Below, in pieces: positions 8,046 to 16,660 of a stretch of 58,694 bases of DNA. The position numbers and the translations under genes are program-made. The stretch lies in NCBI GenBank assembly GCA_016283745.1, contig JAEENM010000138.1, positions 1 through 58,694 on the forward strand, given 5' to 3'. Origin of the DNA: Bacteroidales bacterium (GTDB lineage: Bacteria; Bacteroidota; Bacteroidia; Bacteroidales; P3). The notes below the pieces were generated by a model, which saw only the letters and a program-made list of their open reading frames with translations, made no database searches and had not been told where the DNA came from. Position 1 is the stretch's first letter. The number at the start of each line of letters is the position of its first letter.

Positions 8046-8180
8046 TTCATTTTCCGCAAGTTTTTCCTAAATCTCACCCAAAAAAGTAATTTTTTGGGAA
8101 AAAATTTCATTTTCTAACATCTTACTACACAGATAGTTTTATTTTTTAACAAAAAATATTTATCGTTTTTCGATAAAAAA

Positions 8181-8212
8181 TTTGCTCAATTCAAAAAAAG
8201 TATGTAACTTTG
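8181..8212 (+). promoter_or_regulatory. Promoter of the DUF2975-Xre pair
   Basis: TTTG (8181-8184), 20-bp spacer, TAACTTTG (8205-8212); a close match to the Bacteroidota consensus, about 32 bp upstream of the ATG at 8244. Confidence 0.75.
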
Positions 8213-8243
8213 CAAAACCAAATTGGAAGTAACACGTCAAAAA

Positions 8244-8939
8244 ATGAACAACGTAAACAAATACCTTCGGCACCTGCGTATTATCTACGCCGTTTTCATC
8301 GGTCTGCTGCTGTTGTGCATAGGGCTGTTCCTCACCGAGGTGGTGTCGTCCGACGACTACTACACTTTCGACCGCGTCAACAGCCGTCTGCTGGGCGACA
8401 AAAGCAACGCCTCCTTCGTTATGGTTACCGACATCCGCAACAAGGCCAACAGCACCGCCCACGACTTCGTTATCGACAACCCCGCCGACACCTCCCTCGC
8501 CATCAGCGCGCATGTGAACCGCATCGACGTTTCGGTGCTCTCCACCGACGAAAACCGCCTCAGCTCGCCGCTGGCCACCACAGCCATAGTACTGCAGTTC
8601 GTCACGGTGTTGATACTTCTGGTGATTTTCATCTTCATTTTCCTCGAACTCCGCTCGCTTTACAAATCGTTCAAACAGGGCAAAATCTTCCAAAAGAAAA
8701 GCATACGCTACCTCAAAGTGATAGCCATTGCGCTGATACTGATGTCGTTGTGCATCGATTTTGCAAAATACTGCGAGCTGCAATACATCAAACCTTTCCT
8801 CGAATCCACCGACATTGTGGCTAACACCGGTTTCACGCTGCATTTCGTGCGCCTGATGTTCGGACTGGTGATACTTTTCATTGCCGAGATATTCCATATC
8901 GGCATACAGATGCAAGAAGACCAAGACTTAACAATCTAA
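8244..8939 (+). CDS. DUF2975 family membrane protein
   Basis: A 231-residue inner-membrane protein with four predicted membrane segments (about 13-34, 112-136, 151-170 and 196-220) and a soluble loop between the first two. Layout and size match DUF2975, a family typically encoded next to a tiny Xre regulator, exactly as here: the regulator starts 13 bp downstream. An in-frame TTG lies at 8223, but the ATG at 8244 is preferred because it gives a normal distance from the promoter. Function unknown; the pairing suggests that the membrane protein and regulator act together, possibly as a sensor or auto-regulated unit. Confidence 0.8.
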   Translation: MNNVNKYLRHLRIIYAVFIGLLLLCIGLFLTEVVSSDDYYTFDRVNSRLLGDKSNASFVMVTDIRNKANSTAHDFVIDNPADTSLAISAHVNRIDVSVLSTDENRLSSPLATTAIVLQFVTVLILLVIFIFIFLELRSLYKSFKQGKIFQKKSIRYLKVIAIALILMSLCIDFAKYCELQYIKPFLESTDIVANTGFTLHFVRLMFGLVILFIAEIFHIGIQMQEDQDLTI

Positions 8940-8952
8940 CACTCAGCAAGGT

Positions 8953-9168
8953 ATGGCAATAGTGGTAAATCTGGATGTGATGATGGCCCGGCGTAAGATG
9001 TCGCTCAACGAACTCGCCGAGAAGGTGGACATTACCCCCGCCAACCTCTCCATACTCAAAACCGGCAAGGCCAAAGCCATCCGTTTCTCCACCCTCGAAA
9101 GCATCTGCAAGGTGCTCGACTGCCAGCCCGGCGACATACTCGAATTTTCCGACGAAAACAATAAATAA
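8953..9168 (+). CDS. Small Xre-family helix-turn-helix regulator (YozG-like)
   Basis: A 71-residue protein that is almost entirely one Cro/C1-type DNA-binding domain: MARRKMSLNELAEKVDITPA forms the first helices, NLSILKTGKAKAIRF the recognition helix region, and LESICKVLDCQPGDILEF the closing helices. No partner domain. It follows DUF2975 by 13 bp and precedes the M16 protease by 28 bp. In the related YoaS-YozG arrangement of Bacillus the same two families are adjacent. It probably regulates its own operon; no operator could be identified by eye. Confidence 0.88.
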   Translation: MAIVVNLDVMMARRKMSLNELAEKVDITPANLSILKTGKAKAIRFSTLESICKVLDCQPGDILEFSDENNK

Positions 9169-9196
9169 ACAGTATAAACATAAAAAACTTACCGCA

Positions 9197-12109
9197 ATGA
9201 AAAAAACATTTCTATTAGCCCTCCTGCTGACTTTCGTCTTCAGCGGCGCCTCTTTCGCACAGCTTGGCGGCCTCGGCGGCGGCTCGAAAGAGAAGAAAAC
9301 CGACCTCAACGCCACCGTCCCCCTGGACAAGAAAGTGCGTTACGGCAAACTCGACAACGGATTCACTTACTACATCCGTAACAACAAGAAACCCGAAAAG
9401 ATGATCCAGTTCCGACTGGTGTCGAACGCCGGCTCCATCATGGAACGCGACGACCAGCAGGGTCTCGCCCACTTCTGCGAGCACATGGCCTTCAACGGCA
9501 TCAAGGGTTATCCCCACAACACCATGATCCAGAAACTGCAGGAAAACGGTGTGGAATTCGGCCGCGACATCAACGCCTACACCTCGTTCGACCAAACGGT
9601 GTACTACGTGAACATGCCCGCCGACAACCCCGAAATGGTGAAAATGGGTATCGAAATCCTCGACGGCTGGGCCGGCAACATCCTCTTCGACGAGAAAGAG
9701 ATTGAGAGCGAACGCGGCGTTATCCACGAAGAATGGCGCGGCGGCGTAGGCCACGGCGACCGTCTCCGCAAGAAAACTTGGCCCATCATGCTGAAAGGCT
9801 CCCTCTATGCCGAACGTCTGCCCATCGGTAAAGAAGAAGTCATCATGAACTTCAAACGCCAGAGCATCGTCGATTTCTTCAATGACTGGTACCGTCCCGA
9901 CCTGCAGGCCATCGTTATCGTTGGCGATATGGACAACTTCGAATACAACGGCCTCAAGGGCGACAAAGCCATGGAACAGAAGGTGAAAGACGTGTTCAGC
10001 AGCCATAAATTCCTCGGCAAAGAGCCCAAACTGCCCCGCAAGAGCTACGAAATCCCCGACAACAAGGAACCCCTTATCGCTATTGCCACCGACAAGGAGG
10101 CCACCAGCACCACCCTCGAGATATTCTGGAAACACAAAAAAGGTCCTAAAGGCACTGTTGGAGCTTACCGCACAATGCTGGTACGCAGCCTCACCGGAAT
10201 GATGATCAACGAACGTTTCAGCGAAATCACCAACAAACCCACCGCTCCCATGATGATGGCCAACGGCGGCTACAGCGGATTCCTCGGACGTGAGATAGAC
10301 GTGTTCGAAGCCGGCGCCATGCCCAAGGACGGACGTATCGTCGAGACCACCGAACTGCTCCTGAAAGTTATGAAACAGATCGAAGACCACGGTTTCCTCG
10401 AAGCCGAACTCGAACGTCAGAAAGAAGAGCTTATCTCTCGCTACACCAAGATGGCCAAGGAGGAGAACAAAACCCAGACCAACTCCTTCGCCGACGAATA
10501 CACCAACCACTACCTCGACAACGACCCCTGCCCCGGCATCCGTCAGGAATTCCGTTATGCCAAGGAGTTCGTTCCCGAAGTTACCCTCGAGGAATGTAAC
10601 GCCCTCGTAAAGAGCTGGATTACCGAAGAGAACATCGTTTACTACCTCACCGCTCCCGACAAGAAAGATGTTGGCGTTCCCACCGAGAAGGAAGTCCTCG
10701 CCATCCTGAAAAACTACAAGAACATCCAGACCGAGCCTTGGGTTGACAACTTCAACAGCGAGCCCCTGTTCAACGAGACCGTGGCCGCCGTCACCCCGAT
10801 ACAGACCGCCAGCAACAGCACCCTCGGCTACACCGAGTACACCTGCCCCAACGGCGTGCGTTTCGTGGTTAAGAAAACCGAACTCAAAGCCGACGAAATC
10901 CTCATCGGATCCTACTCCCTCGGCGGCACCTCGCTCTACGGCGACGCCGACTTCTTCCAAGCCGACAATGCCGACGACTTCATCGACGCAGGCGGTATCG
11001 GCAACTTCAGCTCAACCCAGCTGAGCAAGAAACTGAAAGGTATGAACCTCTCCATCAGCCCCAGCATCGACAACTCAACACAAGGTTTCACCGGCAACTG
11101 CTCGCCCAAGGACCTCGAAACCACACTGCAGCTCATCAACCTCTACTACACCGCTCCCCGCAAGGACAAAGAGGCCTACGACCGCGAAATAGAGAACACT
11201 TTGCAAGCCTTGAAATTCGTCCGCGAAAACCCGCAGGTAGTATTTATCGACAAATACATCAAAACCGCTTATCCCAACAGCAAGCGCATAATGCCCTACC
11301 CCACCGAGGAGCAGGTGCGCAGCCTCGACCTCGACCGCATGTACCAAATCTACAAAGAACGTTTCGCCTACGCCAACAACCAAGTGTTCTTCTTCGTGGG
11401 TAATGTAAGCGACAGCGCCGTGGCCATGATTGCCAACTACCTCAACCACCTGCCCACTATCCCCGCCGTTACCAAAAACTACGCCATCGACCGTAAAAAC
11501 GAGTTTGCCAAAGGCATCGTGCACTCCGAAGCCGTCAAAGGTTTCGAAAGACAAGGCATGCTCCTCCTGTCGGGTCAGATGGAAGTTGACAACAGCGAAC
11601 TCGACCTCCAGACCCGTATAGCCATCCAGGAATTCAGCGACGCTCTGGCCATCACCACCCTCGAAATCATTCGCGAGAAAAACGGTGACGCCTACAGCCC
11701 CAGCGCCAACATCAGTTGCAGCCCCTCCATCACCGGCGACGGCACTGTAGCTTGGCAGTTCTTCATCCAGTGCGACCCCGAGAAAGCTCAGAAAATCGAG
11801 AAAGACTGCATCAACATTCTCAAACAGTATATGAAGAAAGGTCCCGATGCCAAGACCCTCGGCAAAGTTCAGGAACAGATGATTGTTCAACACGACAAAG
11901 GCGTGCAGAACAACAGCTACTGGCTGGGCCAGATCAAAGGCAGCTACATCTATGGCGAAAGCCGCGATGAATACATCACCGACTACAACGCTATGGTGAA
12001 GAAAGTTACCCCCGAGGACATCAAAAACCTCGCCAACAAATTCATCAACCTCAACAACTACGTCAGCGTAACTCTGAAACCCGAGAAAGTGGAAGACGAA
12101 GCCAAATAA
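9197..12109 (+). CDS. M16 family zinc metalloprotease (pitrilysin/PqqL-like)
   Basis: A 970-residue secreted protease with a signal peptide (residues 1-21, ending SGASFAQ). The inverted zinc motif His-x-x-Glu-His is present as HFCEH at residues 92-96, and the third ligand is expected in the helix with ESERGVIHEEW (about 170). The protein has the two-halved layout of M16 peptidases: an active N-terminal half and an inactive C-terminal half from about residue 540, where no HxxEH is seen. Length fits the single-chain PqqL-like subfamily of Bacteroidota. Expected in the periplasm, degrading peptides. It lies 28 bp after the Xre gene and may be in the same transcript; a strong terminator follows. 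Confidence 0.92.
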   Translation: MKKTFLLALLLTFVFSGASFAQLGGLGGGSKEKKTDLNATVPLDKKVRYGKLDNGFTYYIRNNKKPEKMIQFRLVSNAGSIMERDDQQGLAHFCEHMAFNGIKGYPHNTMIQKLQENGVEFGRDINAYTSFDQTVYYVNMPADNPEMVKMGIEILDGWAGNILFDEKEIESERGVIHEEWRGGVGHGDRLRKKTWPIMLKGSLYAERLPIGKEEVIMNFKRQSIVDFFNDWYRPDLQAIVIVGDMDNFEYNGLKGDKAMEQKVKDVFSSHKFLGKEPKLPRKSYEIPDNKEPLIAIATDKEATSTTLEIFWKHKKGPKGTVGAYRTMLVRSLTGMMINERFSEITNKPTAPMMMANGGYSGFLGREIDVFEAGAMPKDGRIVETTELLLKVMKQIEDHGFLEAELERQKEELISRYTKMAKEENKTQTNSFADEYTNHYLDNDPCPGIRQEFRYAKEFVPEVTLEECNALVKSWITEENIVYYLTAPDKKDVGVPTEKEVLAILKNYKNIQTEPWVDNFNSEPLFNETVAAVTPIQTASNSTLGYTEYTCPNGVRFVVKKTELKADEILIGSYSLGGTSLYGDADFFQADNADDFIDAGGIGNFSSTQLSKKLKGMNLSISPSIDNSTQGFTGNCSPKDLETTLQLINLYYTAPRKDKEAYDREIENTLQALKFVRENPQVVFIDKYIKTAYPNSKRIMPYPTEEQVRSLDLDRMYQIYKERFAYANNQVFFFVGNVSDSAVAMIANYLNHLPTIPAVTKNYAIDRKNEFAKGIVHSEAVKGFERQGMLLLSGQMEVDNSELDLQTRIAIQEFSDALAITTLEIIREKNGDAYSPSANISCSPSITGDGTVAWQFFIQCDPEKAQKIEKDCINILKQYMKKGPDAKTLGKVQEQMIVQHDKGVQNNSYWLGQIKGSYIYGESRDEYITDYNAMVKKVTPEDIKNLANKFINLNNYVSVTLKPEKVEDEAK

Positions 12110-12129
12110 TATACTCAACACTTACTCAA

Positions 12130-12162
12130 AAAACAGGCGGCTCTGCGAGCCGCCTGTTTTTG
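12130..12162 (+). terminator. Terminator after the M16 protease gene
   Basis: CAGGCGGCTC (12134-12143), TGC loop, GAGCCGCCTG (12147-12156), then a T-rich tract. A 10-bp GC-rich stem. Confidence 0.92.
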
Positions 12163-12277
12163 TTTGTTGCTATTGAAAGTTGTAATACGTTGATTTAATA
12201 ACTATTACAAAAATTTCAGCCTACCATTTGTCATTTTGGTCTATTTCTGCCTAATCTCTTTATCTTTCACAGTGCAA

Positions 12278-12311
12278 CAAAAAAAACGGACACCTTTCAA
12301 AAGATGTCCGT
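12278..12311 (-). terminator. Terminator of the aquaporin gene
   Basis: On the minus strand an 11-bp stem (12286-12311, outer arms ACGGACA and TGTCCGT) is followed by a run of T. It sits 25 bp past the aquaporin stop. Confidence 0.88.
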
Positions 12312-12335
12312 CATTATTTCTAAAAAGCATTTCTG

Positions 12336-13049
12336 CTATTCTTCTTTGGCTTTGGGTGCAACCAGTTTATAGAACAGACCTGCGGCGGCGGCGCCTACGA
12401 GGGGTGCCACAATAAACAGCCATACCTGCGACATTGCACACCAGCTCTCGTGACAGCTGAAGATAGCCTGGCTGAGCGAACGGGCGGGGTTCACGCTGGT
12501 GTTGGTCAGCGGGATGCTTACAAGGTGTATCAGTGTGAGGGTGAGGCCAATAGCCAGTCCAGCAGCTTTAGTGTTGCTACGTTCGTCGGTGGCGCCAAGA
12601 ATCACCATCAGGAACACGAAGGTAAGCAGTGCCTCAACAAGGAAAGCGCCTCCGCAGCTGATAGCGGCGTAGTTCTCGCCTGCAGCGGCTTGGAAGTCAG
12701 ATCCGAAACCATTGGCGGCAAAAACACCGGTTGGTTCTGTTTTTACACAAGTCCAAATGAAGAACAGTACAGCTCCTGCTATGATAGCACCTACAATCTG
12801 TGCCACCCAGTACAGCAACATGTCTTTGAAGGACATACGTCCGTTAACGAAAACGCCGAAACTAACAGCGGGGTTGAGGTGTGCACCACTCACATGACCA
12901 ATGCCGTAGGCCATCGCGATAACGGTGAGACCAAAGGCTATTGCCACGCCGAGGAAGCCAACGCCTCCAAACAAAGCGGTTCCGCAACCGCCAAGAACTA
13001 ACCAGAAAGTGCCGAGACATTCGGCCAACATTTTGTTATAAATCTTCAT
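12336..13049 (-). CDS. aqpZ: Aquaporin (MIP family)
   Basis: A 237-residue channel protein with six membrane helices and both NPA boxes: HLNPAVSFGV (NPA at 59-61) and SVNPARSLSQ (NPA near 185). A long polar loop with FAANGFGSDFQAAAGENYA separates the third and fourth helices. The Arg after the second NPA, part of the selectivity filter, is present. Size and motifs fit water-selective AqpZ more than glycerol facilitators, which have an Asp after the second NPA Arg region; the substrate is still inferred. Monocistronic, with its own terminator; the upstream gene is divergent. Confidence 0.92.
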   Translation of the reverse strand: MKIYNKMLAECLGTFWLVLGGCGTALFGGVGFLGVAIAFGLTVIAMAYGIGHVSGAHLNPAVSFGVFVNGRMSFKDMLLYWVAQIVGAIIAGAVLFFIWTCVKTEPTGVFAANGFGSDFQAAAGENYAAISCGGAFLVEALLTFVFLMVILGATDERSNTKAAGLAIGLTLTLIHLVSIPLTNTSVNPARSLSQAIFSCHESWCAMSQVWLFIVAPLVGAAAAGLFYKLVAPKAKEE

Positions 13050-13447
13050 TTTGTTTTATTTTTAAATTAATCATTTACGATTGGATTTTCCAACCATACA
13101 ATTTATATTTAACGGAGAAAAAACATTTTTGTTGCATTCTATTGGGTGTTCAGTTTGTAAACTCTTATTATATAGTCTTACCCAATATTAAGTTACCGAT
13201 TACTGAAAAAATCGATTTCAACATTTCACATTATTTAGATACAAAAAACTCTTACAATTAGCACAAGTCTACTAATGACTGATTTTCAAGTCACGGCAAC
13301 TGTTTTTTTTGTTTTTTTCGTGTTTTTAGAGGTTCCGCTCCTCCAATTCGATTTTTTTTCGTATCTTTGCAGTTTCAAATTTTGCCCTCGGCATTGTCCG
13401 AAAAGGCGCAAAGACAGTAAAAAGCTAACAACTAAAAACACTGATAA
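13050..13447. other. Divergent intergenic region between aquaporin and DUF2723 genes
   Basis: A 398-bp AT-rich gap. It holds a -7 box for the plus-strand gene (TATCTTTG, 13362-13369) and a possible stem-loop, ATTGGGT (13141-13147) with ACCCAAT (13180-13186), enclosing a smaller AGTTT/AAACT hairpin. The aquaporin promoter was not found by eye. No coding sequence or tRNA seen. Confidence 0.45.
13362..13369 (+). promoter_or_regulatory. -7 promoter box of the DUF2723 operon
   Basis: TATCTTTG, 78 bp upstream of the ATG at 13448. No good -33 box is visible. Confidence 0.5.
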
Positions 13448-16400
13448 ATGAAAAGATACCATTTGGTCAACAACATCATCGGCTGGGTGATAGGCATAGT
13501 AGCCTGTGCCGTTTACCTGCTCACCGCCGAACCTACCGCCAGCTGGTGGGACTGCGGCGAATACATCGCAACTGCGGACAAACTGCAAGTGGGACACCCT
13601 CCAGGAGCACCCACATTCCAAGTGATAGGCCGCCTGTTCACCATGCTGATGCCCAACAATCCCGCTTTCGCCATCAACGCAATGTCGGCCATATGCAGTG
13701 GCCTCAGCATCATGTTCCTATTCTGGACCATCACTCTGTTTGGTAAGAAAATAGCAGGTCTCAAGCCCGGCGAGATAACCCTCAAGGACAGCCGTGTGTG
13801 GGCCGTGTTCGCAAGTGGCATTGTAGGTTCCTTGGCTTACTGTTTCTCCGACACTTTCTGGTTCTCGGCTGTCGAAGGCGAGGTTTACGCCATGTCGTCG
13901 TTCTTCACGGCTGTGGTGTTCTGGGCTGTGCTCAAATGGGAGGAGCAGGCAGACCAGCCGCACGCCCTCCGTTGGCTGATACTTATCTCGTTCCTCATAG
14001 GCACCGCCATTGGAGTCCACTTGCTGAACCTCCTTGCCATACCCGCTATAGTGTATGTGTATTATTTCAAACGTTGGGAAAAGACTACCGTCAAAGGCTT
14101 CATCCTTTCGGGAATCATCTCCGTGGTGCTTCTGGCGCTGATACTCTTCCTGATAATACCTTACATCGTTAACTGGGCCGGCGCTATCGAAGTGTTCTTC
14201 GTCAACACCCTCGGATTCCCGTTCAACGTGGGTACAATATTCTATTTCGTTGTCCTTGTAGGACTTATCGTTTTCGGCATTTGGTTCACCTACAAGAAGA
14301 ACAAACCTGTGTGGAACACAGTGATACTCTCGATTCTGTTCCTGCTTGTGGGTTATTCCACATTCTTTATACTGGTGATTCGTTCCAACGCTAACACTCC
14401 TATCAACGAGAACGCCCCCAAGGACGCCGTGGCATTGCGCGCCTACCTCGGACGTGAACAGTACGGCTCCACGCCGCTGTTCTACGGCAACTATTTCACA
14501 GCCGCCCAACCCATCGGTGTCAAGGAGGGTTATACAAAATATGTGAAAGGTCAGGACGAAAACGGCAAAGACCGCTATATTGAGGCCGCCAAGAGCATGG
14601 AATACGAGTTTGCCGACGCCGACTGCGGCGTGTTCCCGCGCATGTACAGTCAGGACGGACGTCTGCGTCATCAGGAATATTACAAACGGTGGTCCGGAAC
14701 GCCGGGCAACCGCAAGCCTACCATGGGCGAGAACCTCAAATATTTCTTCCGCTATCAGGTGCATTATATGTACTGGCGCTACTTTATGTGGAATTTCGTA
14801 GGCCGCCAGAACGACATACAGGGCCACTATTTCAACGACGACGGCACCCGCGACTATATCAACGGCAACTGGATTTCGGGTATCGGATTCCTCGACGAGG
14901 CACGTTTGGGACCGCAGAAAAACATGCCCGACCATCTGGCCAACAACAAAGCCCGCAACACCTACTATTTCCTGCCGTTGTTGCTCGGCATCTGTGGTGT
15001 TGTGTTCCACTTTATGAAAAACAGAAAAGACTGGTTTATAGTGTTCCTGCTGTTCTTTATGACCGGCTTGGCCATTGTGATATACCTTAACCAGCCTCCG
15101 CGTCAGCCCCGTGAACGTGACTACGCCTATGCCGGGTCGTTCTACGCTTTCGCGATATGGATAGGCCTCGGCGTTATGGCTTTGGCCGAATGGCTGAAGA
15201 AACTGAATCTCAACCACATGGTGTCCACCATAGTGGTATTCTTGGCAACGTTGTTCCTCGTTCCCGGCATCATGGCCAAGGAGAACTGGGACGACCACGA
15301 CCGCTCACAGAAATACGCCGCCCGCGATTTCGCCAACAACTACCTCAACTGCGTGGGCAAGAACGGCATACTCATCACCTACGGCGACAACGACACCTTC
15401 CCGCTATGGTACACGCAGGAGGTGGAGGGTACACGCACCGACGTGCGTATCCTCAACTACACCCTCGCCGGCATGCACTGGTATGTGGAACAGCTGTTCA
15501 ACACACTTTACGAATCGGAAAGACTGCCCTTCACGCTCTCCAAAGAGTTCTACGGCTTGGGCAAGGATGTGGTTTATCTGGTGCCGCGCACCACGGAGTA
15601 TCTCGAAGTAACCGATCTGTTGAAATTGGTTAACGACAACCCCGATTTGTTTGTACAGTACACACAGCAAGGCGAAAAGGCTCTGGTTATCCCGACAAAT
15701 CGTTTCAAGATAACCCTTGACAAGCCCGCTTTGGTCAAAAACGGCATCATAACACAGGCTTGCGCCGACACCATCCCCGACGACATCCGTTGGGAGACAA
15801 AGAAAAACGCACTCTATCGCCACGAACTGATGGTTCTCGACATCTTCGGCACCAACAAGTTCGAACGTGAGATTTGTATGCTCAACCCCGACTACAGCTT
15901 GAAAGAGGTTGTGCCTTTCATCAACGAATACTGCGAACAGGTAGGCATGGTATTCCGTGTGCTTCCCTACTCCACCCATTCGAATCGTACGGTGAACCTC
16001 GAAGAGACTTACAACTACTATATGAACGGCGAGAAATCGGGCGAAATGCAGTGGGGCAACCTCAACAACCCCGACGTTTATGTGGATCCCGTAAGTCTGA
16101 ACATGGGCATTGTACAGCGTCAGCAGTGGGCTTTACTCGCACAGGATTTTATCGACAAAGGTGTGCTGACACAACGTCTGACACATCCCGACGGCAAATC
16201 TGAGATAATACGCACCATTAACGACGAGTCGCAGCTGGCAAAGGCCAAAGATATGCTCGCCCTTTCGGAAAAATATTTCCCCAAGGAGAACTTCCCGCGC
16301 GACAGATTCACCATTTTCTTCATCGATGTGTATTCACAGGTCGGTGACACGGCTATGGCCAAACAATATCTCGACGACATCTGCCATTACTACAACCAGG

Positions 16401-16588
16401 AGCTTACCTATTTCTCGCAGTTCAAAGGTGAGAAAGCCCAAGGTGTGCGCCACGATATGGAGACAGACATACAGATTCTGGCCGCTTTGCAGGACATAGC
16501 CCTGAATCGTCTGAAAGACCCAGATAAAGCTGCCGAGATAGAGGCAATGTTCAAACCATACCTGTCGATGTTCGGCTATGCCTATTAA
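13448..16588 (+). CDS. DUF2723 membrane protein, TMEM260/GT117-like putative protein O-mannosyltransferase
   Basis: A 1046-residue integral membrane protein. The N-terminus carries the family signature: a first membrane helix, then AEPTASWWDCGEYI and VGHPPGAPTFQ (about 28-58). About ten to twelve hydrophobic segments follow up to residue 620, and a soluble C-terminal part of about 400 residues extends to the end. DUF2723 defines the GT117 family; human TMEM260, which contains this domain, O-mannosylates plexin-type IPT domains, so a lipid-linked-sugar-dependent protein glycosyltransferase is a reasonable inference for the bacterial members. Acceptor proteins here are unknown; exported proteins would be candidates. 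First gene of a probable operon with the DUF5715 gene (72 bp) and mtaB (13 bp). Confidence 0.82.
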   Translation: MKRYHLVNNIIGWVIGIVACAVYLLTAEPTASWWDCGEYIATADKLQVGHPPGAPTFQVIGRLFTMLMPNNPAFAINAMSAICSGLSIMFLFWTITLFGKKIAGLKPGEITLKDSRVWAVFASGIVGSLAYCFSDTFWFSAVEGEVYAMSSFFTAVVFWAVLKWEEQADQPHALRWLILISFLIGTAIGVHLLNLLAIPAIVYVYYFKRWEKTTVKGFILSGIISVVLLALILFLIIPYIVNWAGAIEVFFVNTLGFPFNVGTIFYFVVLVGLIVFGIWFTYKKNKPVWNTVILSILFLLVGYSTFFILVIRSNANTPINENAPKDAVALRAYLGREQYGSTPLFYGNYFTAAQPIGVKEGYTKYVKGQDENGKDRYIEAAKSMEYEFADADCGVFPRMYSQDGRLRHQEYYKRWSGTPGNRKPTMGENLKYFFRYQVHYMYWRYFMWNFVGRQNDIQGHYFNDDGTRDYINGNWISGIGFLDEARLGPQKNMPDHLANNKARNTYYFLPLLLGICGVVFHFMKNRKDWFIVFLLFFMTGLAIVIYLNQPPRQPRERDYAYAGSFYAFAIWIGLGVMALAEWLKKLNLNHMVSTIVVFLATLFLVPGIMAKENWDDHDRSQKYAARDFANNYLNCVGKNGILITYGDNDTFPLWYTQEVEGTRTDVRILNYTLAGMHWYVEQLFNTLYESERLPFTLSKEFYGLGKDVVYLVPRTTEYLEVTDLLKLVNDNPDLFVQYTQQGEKALVIPTNRFKITLDKPALVKNGIITQACADTIPDDIRWETKKNALYRHELMVLDIFGTNKFEREICMLNPDYSLKEVVPFINEYCEQVGMVFRVLPYSTHSNRTVNLEETYNYYMNGEKSGEMQWGNLNNPDVYVDPVSLNMGIVQRQQWALLAQDFIDKGVLTQRLTHPDGKSEIIRTINDESQLAKAKDMLALSEKYFPKENFPRDRFTIFFIDVYSQVGDTAMAKQYLDDICHYYNQELTYFSQFKGEKAQGVRHDMETDIQILAALQDIALNRLKDPDKAAEIEAMFKPYLSMFGYAY

Positions 16589-16660
16589 TCTTTCGAAAAT
16601 GATTGGTTTGTAATAGTTTGGGGGATTGTCACAACGGCAACCCCCTAAATTTTTGAGACT

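Noticed and set aside
8077..8098. Palindrome CCCAAAAAAGTAATTTTTTGGG as a terminator of the tape measure remnant
   Set aside because: Stem is almost all A-T with no T tract after it; probably just AT-rich sequence.
9215..10960. 581-codon minus-strand open frame opposite the M16 protease
   Set aside because: Antisense shadow; the plus strand has a signal peptide and the HxxEH zinc motif.
13718..15298. 526-codon minus-strand open frame opposite the DUF2723 gene
   Set aside because: Antisense shadow of a membrane protein gene, with no recognisable domain.
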